Numbered from the stretch's first letter, positions 8,764 through 17,977 are shown. The stretch is DNA of 64,000 bases from Sphingomonas jaspsi DSM 18422 (GCF_000585415.1 NZ_KK073876.1:2167810-2231809), one strand, 5' to 3'. Notes: a model not told the origin generated them from the letters alone. Translations and numbers: made by a program.

Positions 8764-9300
8764 TCAGGCGCCCTGCAATGCGACTGCGGTCAGGCCCTTG
8801 CGACCGTCCGCGATCCGCGCCGACAAACGCTGACCCGGCTCCAAGTCCCCGATCTGCGCTTCGCGGACCGTTTCCATGTGGACGAAAATATCCTCGCCCG
8901 AATCGAAGGATCCCACTCGATTGAGGAAACCGTAGCCCTTGACGCGATTGAACCATTTGACCTCCACCGGCTCATACTCGCCGGCGGCGTCGATCAACGC
9001 CTGCCGGTCTGCCCGTTCGGCGGCAGAATGGACCGGGCGGGCCGGAATCGGCAAGGCCGTTGACAGGTCGATCGACAAAATTCTGCGCGCCTGCATACCG
9101 CGATCCTGATGCTCGGCGATGCATTCGACTGTCGCGCCTTCGGGCAGCGAGCGACGCCCATGTTCCTTCAGAACGCTGAAGTGGATCAGCACGTCGCCGT
9201 CGCAATCGTCGGACACGAGGAAGCCGAAGCCGCGCGTGGCATCGAACCACTTCACGCGACCGGTGCAGGTCTGGCCTTCGGGCGAGTCATTGGCGGCCAT
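8764..9300 (-). CDS. double cold-shock domain protein
   Basis: A 178-residue protein with two cold-shock domains. The first opens with GRVKWFDATRGFGFL and the second with EVKWFNRVKGYGFL; each keeps RNP1-like aromatic residues and is followed by DVLIHFSVL or DIFVHMETV as RNP2-like strands. Known of the family: single-stranded nucleic acid binding, RNA chaperone and stress roles. I chose the ATG at 9300 because GAGGAAA precedes it; a TTG 93 bases further upstream is possible but lacks support. The linker between domains is about 50 residues and Ala/Arg-rich. The DUF192 gene follows immediately. Confidence 0.93.
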   Translation of the reverse strand: MAANDSPEGQTCTGRVKWFDATRGFGFLVSDDCDGDVLIHFSVLKEHGRRSLPEGATVECIAEHQDRGMQARRILSIDLSTALPIPARPVHSAAERADRQALIDAAGEYEPVEVKWFNRVKGYGFLNRVGSFDSGEDIFVHMETVREAQIGDLEPGQRLSARIADGRKGLTAVALQGA

Positions 9301-9419
9301 GACCGCACTTTCCTCCACGAAGTCCCCCTGAGTCGTTTCGGCACTCAAACGCTTCACGATGATGGCATTACCATAGGCACCAGTGTCGTCCAAGCGACAT
9401 AATGGTAATTATTCCAGTT

Positions 9420-9965
9420 CTAACCGATGTTTAAGGGATCGATATCGGCGCCCGGTGCCATGTCGACGATCTTACGCGAAAGATCGAAGGCGTGACCGGC
9501 GCGGATCATGGCGGCGAGCGCCTTCTCCTTGCCCGGTCGATCAGCCTCGAAAAGCGCGTAAGGGCCCAGCCGTTTGCGGCGGGCGTAGCGCAGGGCGGAC
9601 GACACCGCGTCTTCCTCGGTATGGCGGTCGGCCTCGTCGCGGTCCGCCTCGCCGATGCCGGCTTGGTGCAAGGCCTGGCTAACGCGCCTCGCGCCATATC
9701 CCCGCGTGCCGAGCGACCGCGCCTTGCTGAGTGCGAACATGCGGTCGTCGACATAGCCGAGCTCACAAAACCGCTCGACCAGTCGCTCAATGTCCGCCGG
9801 ACGTTCGTCTTCCCACCCGCGCTCTGCAATCTTCCGCTTGAGATATTGCGCCAGTTTCGTCCGGCTCGTCGCGAAGCGTTCGACGTAGCGAAGCGCGATC
9901 GATTGCAGTGCTGCGGCATCCAGCGGCGGCCTTGGTTTGCGCGATGGTCGTCCGGTCATGGCCAT
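9420..9965 (-). CDS. recX: RecX-family regulatory protein
   Basis: About 181 residues, mostly helical, with the three-helix repeats of RecX: ALRYVERFATSRTKLAQYLKRKI, IERLVERFCELGYVDDRMFALSKARSL, and GARRVSQALHQAGI. RecX binds RecA filaments and usually inhibits recombinase activity. recA is not adjacent. The start could be the ATG at 9965 or the one at 9959; neither has a convincing ribosome-binding site. It diverges from the fatty acyl-AMP ligase with 80 bases between. Confidence 0.87.
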   Translation of the reverse strand: MAMTGRPSRKPRPPLDAAALQSIALRYVERFATSRTKLAQYLKRKIAERGWEDERPADIERLVERFCELGYVDDRMFALSKARSLGTRGYGARRVSQALHQAGIGEADRDEADRHTEEDAVSSALRYARRKRLGPYALFEADRPGKEKALAAMIRAGHAFDLSRKIVDMAPGADIDPLNIG

Positions 9966-10045
9966 GTTTGTGCCACACTCAGCCAGCATCACGCAAAGCG
10001 GCCCGGCAACGACCGGGCGCGGCTGGCCTGTGCGCGCTGGCAAAA

Positions 10046-11848
10046 ATGGATAAACGGACGGAAAGCAAAAGCGTGATCGACGGCAACGCGACGGAAACCT
10101 TGACCCGCGACGAGACGCTGGCGCCGGAAGGCTATACGCCGACCCTGGACGCCCATCCGCGCCGGATCGCCGACTTTGCCACGCTCGGTGAAGCGCTCGA
10201 TTATGCCGCCAAGGGCAAGCGCGGCTACAATTTTCACGACGCCCGCGGCACGCTGCAGCGCGCGTACCCGTTTTCCGAACTTCGCGACGACGCGATCGCC
10301 AACGCCTATCGCTTCGCCGGCCTTGGCCTGAACAAGGGCGACCGCGTCGCCATGGTCGCGGAAACCGGCGCCGAGTTCGCCGCCGCCTTCTTCGGCGCGG
10401 TCTACGCCGCCCTGTGGCCGGTACCGCTGCCCCTGCCGACCAGCTTTGGCGGGCGAGAAGCCTATGTCGACCAGCTGGTCGTCATGCTGAAGAGCTGCGA
10501 TCCGCAACTGTTCGTCTATCCCCCCGAACTCGCCGAATATTGCGAGGAAGCCGCGGCGAAGCTCGACATTCCGGCGCGCAATTGGGACACGCTGCCCGAC
10601 CTCGCCGCCACGCCCGTCGACCTGCCGACGGCCGGCACTGACGAGATCGGCTACCTCCAGTACAGCTCGGGCTCGACCCGCTTCCCGCACGGCGTCGCGG
10701 TAACCCATCGCGCTCTGCTCGACAACCTTCATGCCCATGGCGTCGGCCTGCAGGTGCAGGACAGCGACCGCTGCGTCAGCTGGCTCCCTTGGTATCACGA
10801 CATGGGCCTGGTCGGCTGCATGTTGTCGCCGATGGCGCTGCAGCTCAGCGCCGACTATTTGAAGACCGAAGACTTCGCGCGCCGCCCGTTGGCCTGGCTA
10901 GACATGATCAGCCGCAATCCCGGCACCTCGGTCAGCTATTCGCCGACCTTCGGCTACGACATCTGTTCGCGCCGCATGAGCAGCGTCACCAAGGCGTCGG
11001 AACGCTTCGACCTGTCGCGCTGGCGTGTCGCGGGCAATGGCGCCGACATGATCCGCCCGGACGTGATGCAGGCATTCGTCGACAGCTTCGCCGATGCCGG
11101 CTTCGCCGCAGGCGCCTTCTGCCCCAGCTACGGACTTGCCGAAGCCACGCTGGCGGTATCGCTGATGCCGCCGGGCGAAGGCATCCGCCTCGAACTGGTC
11201 GAGGAAAGCGAATTGTCGGGCGCCGGTACGCCGGAACAGGAGCGCCCGCGCCGCTACCGCGCGATCGTCAACTGCGGGAAGCCGGTGAAGGGCATGGAAA
11301 TCGAGATCCGCGGCAATGACGGCGAGCTTCTCGCCGACCGGTCGATCGGCAAGGTCTGGGTCCGCGGCAGCAGCGTGATGGTCGGCTATTACCGCGACCC
11401 TGAAGCGACCGACGCCTGCATGGTCGGCGGTTGGCTCGACACCGGCGACATGGGTTACATGTCGAAGGGCTACATCTTCATCGTCGGCCGCGCCAAGGAC
11501 ATGATCATCATCAACGGCAAGAACCATTGGCCGCAGGACATCGAATGGGCCGTGGAGCAGCTGCCGGGCTTCAAGCAGGGCGACATCGCTGCCTTCGCGA
11601 TCACCGGCCCGAGTGGCGAGGAAACGCCGGCCGTGCTGGTGCATTGCCGCGTCAGCGACGCCGAGGAACGCACAAAGCTGCGCGACGACATCAAGGAACG
11701 CGTCCGCGCGATTACCGGCCTGTCGCCAATCGTCGAACTGGTCCCGCCCCGCACCCTGCCCCGCACCTCGTCGGGCAAGCTGGCGCGGTCGAAGGCGCGC
11801 AACCTCTATTTGTCGGGCGAGATCGTGCCCTTCGAAATCGCCGCCTAA
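10046..11848 (+). CDS. fatty acyl-AMP ligase (FadD32-like)
   Basis: A 600-residue adenylate-forming enzyme. The AMP-binding loop is YLQYSSGSTRFPHGV, followed by WLPWYHDMGLVGCML, GAFCPSYGLAEATLAVSL, GWLDTGDMGYM and the hinge/C-terminal GRAKDMIIINGKNHWPQDIEW and PRTSSGKLARSKAR. This set is characteristic of the FAAL branch, which activates fatty acids as acyl-adenylates for transfer to acyl carrier proteins rather than to CoA. No polyketide synthase or acyl carrier gene is nearby. The ATG at 10046 is preceded by only a weak ribosome-binding site. Confidence 0.92.
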   Translation: MDKRTESKSVIDGNATETLTRDETLAPEGYTPTLDAHPRRIADFATLGEALDYAAKGKRGYNFHDARGTLQRAYPFSELRDDAIANAYRFAGLGLNKGDRVAMVAETGAEFAAAFFGAVYAALWPVPLPLPTSFGGREAYVDQLVVMLKSCDPQLFVYPPELAEYCEEAAAKLDIPARNWDTLPDLAATPVDLPTAGTDEIGYLQYSSGSTRFPHGVAVTHRALLDNLHAHGVGLQVQDSDRCVSWLPWYHDMGLVGCMLSPMALQLSADYLKTEDFARRPLAWLDMISRNPGTSVSYSPTFGYDICSRRMSSVTKASERFDLSRWRVAGNGADMIRPDVMQAFVDSFADAGFAAGAFCPSYGLAEATLAVSLMPPGEGIRLELVEESELSGAGTPEQERPRRYRAIVNCGKPVKGMEIEIRGNDGELLADRSIGKVWVRGSSVMVGYYRDPEATDACMVGGWLDTGDMGYMSKGYIFIVGRAKDMIIINGKNHWPQDIEWAVEQLPGFKQGDIAAFAITGPSGEETPAVLVHCRVSDAEERTKLRDDIKERVRAITGLSPIVELVPPRTLPRTSSGKLARSKARNLYLSGEIVPFEIAA

Positions 11849-11854
11849 ACCGGC

Positions 11855-11881
11855 TTGCGCTTCCGTTCCGCGCCGTATAGT
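11855..11881 (+). promoter_or_regulatory. candidate promoter of tRNA-Trp
   Basis: TTGCGC at 11855-11860 and TATAGT at 11876-11881, spaced 15 bases and ending 14 bases before the tRNA. The -10 is good and the spacing is short. It is plausible from position but not decisive. Confidence 0.4.
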
Positions 11882-11895
11882 CGGCGCGTCGGCCT

Positions 11896-11971
11896 AGGGG
11901 TGTAGCTCAGTTGGTAGAGCATCGGTCTCCAAAACCGAGGGTCGTGGGTTCGAGTCCCTCCGCCCCTGCCA
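11896..11971 (+). tRNA. tRNA-Trp (CCA anticodon)
   Basis: A 76-base cloverleaf. The acceptor stem AGGGGTG pairs with CGCCCCT, the D arm is GCTCAGTTGGTAGAGC, the anticodon stem TCGGT/ACCGA encloses the loop CTCCAAA with anticodon CCA, and the T loop is GGTTCGAGTCC. The terminal CCA is encoded. The position upstream of secE-nusG is the usual place for tRNA-Trp in many bacteria, although here one gene intervenes. Confidence 0.98.
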
Positions 11972-12011
11972 GGCCGCAGATCGAGAAGTCGGACCAGCAA
12001 ACCAGGTGTTG

Positions 12012-12896
12012 ATGAACGCGATCCGGCCGTCCGCTCCCCTCAACATCATCGCGCGCCTGCCATTCGCCAGGCGTTTGGCGCTTCGCCTGTACAATCGCTG
12101 GTGCATGACGGTCCGGCCGCACAGCCGCGCGCGGACATGGTTCGGCGCAAGCATGGACTGCGACGTCCGGGACATGATCCAGGCCACCATCATCCACCTC
12201 GGCAGCTGGGAACCGCGCCTGTCCGCCATCCTTCCATGCCTGATCGACGAGGGCGACGTCGTGGCCGATGTCGGCGCCAATATCGGATACTATACGCTGC
12301 TTTTTTCGAAGGCGGTCGGACCAGACGGCAAAGTCGTGGCGATCGAAGCCCTGCCCCGCCTGGCCGAGCGGATCCGCGGCCACATCGCCCTTAACGGCGC
12401 GGCGAACATCGAGGTCCAGGCAGTCGCGCTGTCCGACCGATCGGGAACCGTCACCATCCATGAGGCGGCCGATACCAACATCGGTATGACGACGATCGTC
12501 CCCGAACGAGGCATCAAGGCCAGCGGCGAAGTCGCTTGCCGGCGCCTGCAAGACCTGTTGTCGCCGGACGATCGCCAGCGCCTGACGCTGATCAAGATCG
12601 ACATCGAAGGCGCCGAGCCCCCGGTCATGCGCGACCTGATCGACCACCTGCCGCTTTATTCGCGTCATCCGGCCATCGCCGTGGAAGTCAGCCCCAGCCC
12701 GTCATGGGCCGCGCTGTTCGACCGGTTGCGGGCCGAAGGCTATCGCGCGTTCGACCTCCATAACGACTATGACTGGCTGGCCTTGATCGACGAGCCGTCC
12801 CGGTCGCCGAGCGAGATCGATCGCCTGCCCGAGCGGCAGGCGGACATATTGTTCGTGCGGGACGAAGCGCAACTCGGCAGGATCCTCGCGCTTTAG
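12012..12896 (+). CDS. FkbM-family methyltransferase
   Basis: A 294-residue SAM-dependent methyltransferase. The SAM-binding motif DVGANIGYYTLLFSKAVG is followed by GKVVAIEALPRL, and the C-terminal IKIDIEGAEPPVM is characteristic of the FkbM family, whose members O-methylate sugars or other small molecules. A basic N-terminal segment of about 40 residues precedes the domain. The ATG at 12012 follows in-frame GTG and TTG codons, so the start could move by two codons. It begins 40 bases after tRNA-Trp, and secE follows after 211 bases. The substrate is unknown. Confidence 0.88.
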   Translation: MNAIRPSAPLNIIARLPFARRLALRLYNRWCMTVRPHSRARTWFGASMDCDVRDMIQATIIHLGSWEPRLSAILPCLIDEGDVVADVGANIGYYTLLFSKAVGPDGKVVAIEALPRLAERIRGHIALNGAANIEVQAVALSDRSGTVTIHEAADTNIGMTTIVPERGIKASGEVACRRLQDLLSPDDRQRLTLIKIDIEGAEPPVMRDLIDHLPLYSRHPAIAVEVSPSPSWAALFDRLRAEGYRAFDLHNDYDWLALIDEPSRSPSEIDRLPERQADILFVRDEAQLGRILAL

Positions 12897-13107
12897 CCGA
12901 AGGCGGGTTGGCCCGGGAATGACGGGTCGAGACTGGAAACCCCGGGCGCGCGATCTCGCCAACCATGCCCTTGCCATCTAGGGGCCTCGCCGCTACATCG
13001 CGGACCCATGCGGACATGGGAAACGTCTTCCCCCGGCCCCGGCAAGACCGGCGCGGGGTAAGGGGCCTATCCTAAAAGCCGCCGTTCGATACGAAGGAAG
13101 CACAGAC

Positions 13108-13305
13108 GTGGCAAAGGTTTCACCCGGCCAGTTCATCAGGGAAGTCCGCACCGAAGCGCGCAAGGTGGTGTGGCCGACGATGAAGGAAACGCGGATCACC
13201 GCGATCATGGTCGTCATCATGACCACCATTCTTGCCCTGTTCTTCTTCGGGGTCGATTCGGCGCTGGCCGCGATCGTCAAATTCCTGCTCGGCCTGCTCG
13301 GCTAA
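13108..13305 (+). CDS. secE: preprotein translocase subunit SecE
   Basis: A 65-residue single-span SecE, the short form usual in alphaproteobacteria: an amphipathic N-terminal helix with EVRTEARKVVWPTMKETR, the most conserved SecE segment, then one membrane helix. It clamps SecY in the inner-membrane translocon. The start is GTG at 13108 with GAAGGAAG upstream. nusG follows after 24 bases in the same transcript. Confidence 0.97.
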   Translation: MAKVSPGQFIREVRTEARKVVWPTMKETRITAIMVVIMTTILALFFFGVDSALAAIVKFLLGLLG

Positions 13306-13329
13306 GCCGCAACACACGCTAGGATCATC

Positions 13330-13869
13330 ATGTCCCGCTGGTACATCATCCACGCTTATTCGGGGTTCGAGAACAAGGTTCGCGAATCCATCCTGTCGGA
13401 AGCCAAGCGCCTTGGCCTGGAAAGCCTGGTCGAAGCGGTCGAGGTCCCGACCGAAACCGTTACCGAGATCAAGCGCGGCAAGAAGGTCCAGAGCGAACGC
13501 AAGTTCATGCCGGGCTATGTGCTGGCCAAGCTAGGCATGAACGACGACGTCTATCACCTGGTCAAAAACACGCCCAAGGTGACCGGCTTCCTGGGGCCCA
13601 ACGGCAAGCCGCAGGCGATCCCGGACGCGCAGGCCAACCGCATGCTCGACACCAAGGACGAAACCGCCGCTGCCGCGCCCAAGACCAAGGTCAAGGTCGA
13701 TTATGAAATCGGCGATGCGGTCAAGGTGCTGGACGGCCCATTCGCCAGCTTCAACGGCGTCGTCGAAGAACTCGACTTCGACCGCGCCCGCGTCAAGGTC
13801 AGCGTATCCATCTTCGGCCGCGCCACGCCGGTCGAACTGGAATTCGAGCAGGTCGAGCGAGTCAAGTAA
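13330..13869 (+). CDS. nusG: transcription termination/antitermination protein NusG
   Basis: A 179-residue NusG with the NGN domain (SRWYIIHAYSGFENKVRESI, FMPGYVLAKLGMND, VTGFLG) and the C-terminal KOW domain (GDAVKVLDGPFASFNGVVEELD). It binds RNA polymerase and links it to Rho, NusE and ribosomes. It is encoded with secE. Unlike the common arrangement, it is not followed by rplK: a terminator and four kilobases of other genes lie in between. Confidence 0.98.
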   Translation: MSRWYIIHAYSGFENKVRESILSEAKRLGLESLVEAVEVPTETVTEIKRGKKVQSERKFMPGYVLAKLGMNDDVYHLVKNTPKVTGFLGPNGKPQAIPDAQANRMLDTKDETAAAAPKTKVKVDYEIGDAVKVLDGPFASFNGVVEELDFDRARVKVSVSIFGRATPVELEFEQVERVK

Positions 13870-13892
13870 GCGCGCTTCCCGGCAAGCGATTG

Positions 13893-13922
13893 AGGGCTGT
13901 CCATTGCGGGCAGCCCTTTTCG
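13893..13922 (+). terminator. rho-independent terminator after nusG
   Basis: AGGGCTG at 13893-13899 pairs with CAGCCCT at 13911-13917, followed by TTTTCGTTT. It lies 24 bases after the nusG stop, so secE-nusG forms a closed unit. Confidence 0.85.
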
Positions 13923-13951
13923 TTTGGGCGAGGCTCCCATAGGCTCGCGCG

Positions 13952-14344
13952 ATGAACGCAATCGACCAATGGCACCGCATTGCCCTGACGCGCGATGCCG
14001 CACTTCTCCACGACTTGCTCGACCCTGATGCGGTGTTCGAAAGCCCGGTGGTGCACAGCCCGCAGCGGGGGCGCGAGGTCTGCATGGCCTATCTGTTGGG
14101 CGCGATGCAGGTGATCGGCGGTGACAAGTTCCGCTACACCGGCGAATGGCGCAATGCGGGCGGCGCGGTGCTGGAGTTCGAGAGCGAGATCGACGGCATA
14201 TCGGTCAATGGCGTCGACATCGTCCGCTGCACCGACGACGGCCAGCGCATCGTCCATTTCAAGGTGATGATCCGGCCGCTGAAGGCGATCGAGATCGTCC
14301 ACCGCAAGATGGGCGAGATGCTGGCAAAGGCAGGCGATCGCTAA
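13952..14344 (+). CDS. NTF2-like (SnoaL-fold) protein
   Basis: A 130-residue protein with the layout of small NTF2-like proteins: an N-terminal helix, LLDPDAVFESPVVHSPQRG, then strands including LEFESEIDGISVNGVDIVRCTDDGQRIVHFKVMIRP. The fold is common to isomerases, dehydratases and binding proteins, and no catalytic set allows a choice here. Its stop codon overlaps the stop of the convergent S9 peptidase by 4 bases, so there is no terminator between them. Confidence 0.75.
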   Translation: MNAIDQWHRIALTRDAALLHDLLDPDAVFESPVVHSPQRGREVCMAYLLGAMQVIGGDKFRYTGEWRNAGGAVLEFESEIDGISVNGVDIVRCTDDGQRIVHFKVMIRPLKAIEIVHRKMGEMLAKAGDR

Positions 14345-16407
14345 CGCGAGGCGCGGTCGAAGACGAAGGCGTAAAGGTCCGCCATTTCGGATCGCTGCAC
14401 GCCTGCTGCCGTGCCCATGCCATGACCCATTTCCGATTCCGCGCGCAGCCAGATTTTGCCCGGAAACAGCCGCTCGAAGCGGGCGACATATTTGCTATTC
14501 TGCCACAATTCGACGCGGCGGTCGTTGAGGCCGACGCTGACAAGCGTATCGACGGGATTCTTGGCCGAGAGCAGCATATTGTAGCTGTCCATCGCCAGCA
14601 GGCCGCGATAGCCGTCGGCGGTGCGCGGATCGCCCACTTCGTCGAACTGATTGGCGCCATTGTCTGCTGCTTCGATGCGCAGCGGATTGAGGAGCGCGCT
14701 CAGCAGAGCTTGCCCCGAGAATAGGTCAGGCCGCTTCAGCACAGCTGGACCGACCAGGGCGCCGCCCATGCTGGCGCCTATGGCCATGGGTCCGCGCGCC
14801 GTGCTGATCTTCTTGTCACGGAGCCATTGGGCGCAGGCGTGGAAATCCTCATGGCCGCGCGGCTTGTTAAGGCCGCGGCCAGCCTGATGCCAGGCCGCGC
14901 CCTTTTCCCCGCCGCCGCGAACGCCGCAGATCGCAAAGGCGCCACCTTCGGCGATAAAGGGCAGCGAGTCCCGGCCAAGGCCTGGCCTGATCATGGACTG
15001 GCCGTAGCCGCCATAGGCCATGAGTGCGGTCGGCCAGCCGCCCTGCGGGCGATCCTTGCCATGCAGGACAACGATGGGGACCCGGGTGCCGTCGGCGCTG
15101 ACCGCTTCGCCCTCTTCCACCATGATGTCGCGCGCTTCAGCCGGGGTGGGCGTGGCGAAGCCCGTGTCGATCAGGCGCCCGCCGCGGAGCAGGTAGCCAC
15201 CGGTTTCGCGGTTCCAACTCGACAGGCCAAAGCTGAAGCCGTTGCCGCTGTTGTCCGGTACGATGCCGAACAGGTCGCCGCTGGCCATGGGCAGCGCGAT
15301 CTTACGGCCGGGCCCGTTGCCCTGCGTGTAATAATAGACACCGACCGTGCCTGCCGATTTGGTCTTCACATAAAGGTCTCGGCTGTCGGCGTGGAGGCTG
15401 TCCAACAGTTCGTCCGGCCGGTCCGTTCGCAGCGTCCGCGCCGGACCCAGCGATGCGTCGGCACGGATCGGCTGGACCTGAAGGACCGTGCGATCGCCTT
15501 GCTGCTTCAAGGTGTAGAAGCGATCACCGAGGACCGCGGCATCCAGTATCTTGTCCGACAGCGTAACGACCTGCCGCCACTTGAGGCGGTCGGTTCCGAG
15601 TGCCGCGACCGGGCCAAGCCACAGCTTTTCTTCAGACCGTGCGGCGGAGCCATAGCCAAGGGCCCAGCGCGCGCCAGGCGCGAACGCGATCAATCCCGCT
15701 TCCTCGGGGATGAACCCGGGCGCGTGACCGACACCGAACAGCGGCGTGCCTGGCCCAGAGGCGCCGACCGTCTTCAGATAGGCGATGTCGCCGAACATCG
15801 GGTCGGGATAGGCGCCCGGCGCGGACATTCTGTTGTAGACGTAACGGCGGTTGTCGAGCCAGGTCGCGCGATCTTCACCCCATACGGTTTCGACCCGTTC
15901 GAGCCGCCGCGGGGTCGCGTCGGTCGTCCAGATTTCGATCGCGCCGGCTTCGCTTCCGCCCTTGTAGCGGTTGAACGCGACGAGCTTCCCGTCGGGCGAC
16001 AGCGAAATATTGCCGGCCAGTTCGCCGGACTTGTCCTTGTTGGGATCGAACAGCAGCCGCTCCATCCCGCCGCGCAGCAAGTAGAGCCGAGAGAATTGGT
16101 CGCCGGGGTGGCGTCGCGTGACGATGGCGGTCGGTCCAGACGATACATATCCGCGGAACTGGACCACGTCGGCCGCCAGCCGCTCGGCGCGGGCCAGCAG
16201 TGCGGCACGTTTGGGCAAAGATTCCAGCATCGGCCGCGCCTTTGCGTCGCGTTCGAGCGACCATTGTTTCAACGCCTCGGCATTGGCCTTGTCTTCCATC
16301 CAGCGGTCGTCATCGACCGCGGTGATTCCGAAGCGGGTTTCGGTAACAGGCTGATTTGCGGGAACCGGCGCGGCAACGGCGGCCGCAACCATGAAAAGGA
16401 ACGACAT
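14341..16407 (-). CDS. S9-family prolyl oligopeptidase-like peptidase
   Basis: A 688-residue protein with a probable signal peptide (MSFLFMVAAAVAAPVPANQ), an N-terminal beta-propeller region and a C-terminal alpha/beta hydrolase domain. The nucleophile is in MAIGASMGGAL, the acid is probably the Asp in VGLNDRRVELWQ, and the histidine is in ESEMGHGMG. GHEDFHACAQWLRDKK is also typical. It would cleave short peptides in the periplasm. I chose the ATG at 16407, preceded by GGGGGAG, because it begins the signal peptide. It stands alone, convergent with the NTF2-like gene. Confidence 0.9.
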   Translation of the reverse strand: MSFLFMVAAAVAAPVPANQPVTETRFGITAVDDDRWMEDKANAEALKQWSLERDAKARPMLESLPKRAALLARAERLAADVVQFRGYVSSGPTAIVTRRHPGDQFSRLYLLRGGMERLLFDPNKDKSGELAGNISLSPDGKLVAFNRYKGGSEAGAIEIWTTDATPRRLERVETVWGEDRATWLDNRRYVYNRMSAPGAYPDPMFGDIAYLKTVGASGPGTPLFGVGHAPGFIPEEAGLIAFAPGARWALGYGSAARSEEKLWLGPVAALGTDRLKWRQVVTLSDKILDAAVLGDRFYTLKQQGDRTVLQVQPIRADASLGPARTLRTDRPDELLDSLHADSRDLYVKTKSAGTVGVYYYTQGNGPGRKIALPMASGDLFGIVPDNSGNGFSFGLSSWNRETGGYLLRGGRLIDTGFATPTPAEARDIMVEEGEAVSADGTRVPIVVLHGKDRPQGGWPTALMAYGGYGQSMIRPGLGRDSLPFIAEGGAFAICGVRGGGEKGAAWHQAGRGLNKPRGHEDFHACAQWLRDKKISTARGPMAIGASMGGALVGPAVLKRPDLFSGQALLSALLNPLRIEAADNGANQFDEVGDPRTADGYRGLLAMDSYNMLLSAKNPVDTLVSVGLNDRRVELWQNSKYVARFERLFPGKIWLRAESEMGHGMGTAAGVQRSEMADLYAFVFDRASR

Positions 16408-16576
16408 GGGAAACTCCCCCCTTTTACACAGCGCCCCGGCAAGCGCGCTGATCGAAGGCTTGTCCAACTCGGCCGAAAAAGCAACATGGCCTAGGCACTT
16501 GCAGCGACGGCGGCGGTCCTTGCCATCTGACTTGTCGGCAATGGGTCCGGCGGTGTAACAAATCGCCTACGAATCC

Positions 16577-17977
16577 ATGCCTTCCATCGATCCATTCTCC
16601 GCTCGCCCCGGTTTTGAACACGGTCATCTCGCAGCCATTGTTGAGTCCAGTAGCGACGCGATCATCTCGAAAGACCTCGACGGCATCATCCGCAGCTGGA
16701 ACCGCGCCGCGGAGCGCATTTTCGGTTGGAAGCAGGAGGAGATCGTCGGCCAGTCGATCCGCACGTTGATCCCTGCCGACTGCCAGAACGAAGAAGACGA
16801 TATCCTTTCGCGTGTTCGCAAAGGTGAGTTGGTGCCGAAATTCGAGACCGTCCGCTTGCACAAGGATGGCTCGACCCTGGCGGTCGCAATTACGGTATCC
16901 CCCATTCGCAGCGACGAAGGCGCGATCGTCGGCGCATCCAAGATCGCTCATCCCATAAAGCATGAAGTCGAATTCCGTCGGACGTTGCAGGAAAGCGAGG
17001 CACGCTTCCGCGCACTCGCGGACAACATTCCGCAATTGGCATGGATGGCCGATTCCGAAGGCTGGATCTTCTGGTACAACAAGCGCTGGTTCGACTACAC
17101 TGGGACCGATCTTGCCGCGATGGAAGGCTGGGGGTGGAAAAAGGTCCACCATCCCGACCATATCGACCGCGTCGTGGCGCGCATCCAGCAGTGTTTCGAC
17201 ACCGGCGAGGAGTGGGAAGACACTTTCCCGCTGCGCGGTGCAGACGGCAGTTTTCGCTGGTTCCTGAGCCGGGCCAAGCCGATCTTCGACGCCGACGGCA
17301 GGGTTCGCCTTTGGTTCGGGACCAACACCGACATCACCCAGCAACGCGAGCATGAGCAACAGATCGACCTGCTGATGGGCGAGGTTAATCACCGCAGCAA
17401 GAATATCCTGGCGTTAATCCAGGCGATCCTCCACCGCACCGGCCGCCATATCGACCCCGATTTCGTGCGCGATTTTGAACGGCGAATTGCCGCCTTGGCG
17501 GCCAACCAGGACCTGCTGATCCGACGCGGCTGGTCGGGGGTCGCGATGGGCGATCTGGTTCGATCGCAGCTGTCGGCCTACGAAGAATTGTTCGACGAAC
17601 GCATCATCTTTTCGGGTCCCGAAGGAATGGTCCTGCGCCCGTCCGCCGCCGAGGCGCTCGGCCTTGCGATCCACGAACTCGGAACGAACGCCGTCAAATA
17701 TGGCGCATTGTCCAACGACAAAGGCCGACTGTATGTGGAATGGGCGGTCGGCGGGACCGAGGCCGACCCCCGCTTCCGCCTCAGCTGGCGCGAAATTGGC
17801 GGGCCGCCGGTGAAGCCACCGTCCCGCAAGGGCTTCGGCTCCGTCCTGACCTCCCGGAACGTCGAGCGATCCATGTCTGCAACGGTGACCCAGGAGTTCA
17901 AGCCTAAGGGGCTTGTTTGGAGTTTCGACGCTCCGCTCGCTCAAGTCGATTTGCCTGATCAGATTCCACAGGAATGA
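16577..17977 (+). CDS. PAS-domain HWE-type sensor histidine kinase
   Basis: A 466-residue soluble kinase with two PAS domains (about residues 18-125, with IISKDLDGIIRSWNRAAERIFG, and 140-255, with IPQLAWMADSEGWIFWYNKRW) and an HWE kinase core. The phospho-acceptor is His272 in EVNHRSKNILALIQAI, and the ATP lid begins at LAIHELGTNAVKYGALS. HWE kinases are common in alphaproteobacteria, often act in the general stress or light response and may signal to unlinked regulators. No response regulator lies nearby, so it is an orphan. PAS domains of this type may bind flavin, but I see no LOV GXNCRFLQ motif. Confidence 0.93.
   Translation: MPSIDPFSARPGFEHGHLAAIVESSSDAIISKDLDGIIRSWNRAAERIFGWKQEEIVGQSIRTLIPADCQNEEDDILSRVRKGELVPKFETVRLHKDGSTLAVAITVSPIRSDEGAIVGASKIAHPIKHEVEFRRTLQESEARFRALADNIPQLAWMADSEGWIFWYNKRWFDYTGTDLAAMEGWGWKKVHHPDHIDRVVARIQQCFDTGEEWEDTFPLRGADGSFRWFLSRAKPIFDADGRVRLWFGTNTDITQQREHEQQIDLLMGEVNHRSKNILALIQAILHRTGRHIDPDFVRDFERRIAALAANQDLLIRRGWSGVAMGDLVRSQLSAYEELFDERIIFSGPEGMVLRPSAAEALGLAIHELGTNAVKYGALSNDKGRLYVEWAVGGTEADPRFRLSWREIGGPPVKPPSRKGFGSVLTSRNVERSMSATVTQEFKPKGLVWSFDAPLAQVDLPDQIPQE

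Noticed and set aside
11896..13107. Integrative element at tRNA-Trp
   Set aside because: No integrase gene and no repeat of the tRNA 3' end were seen; kept only as a weak synteny observation.
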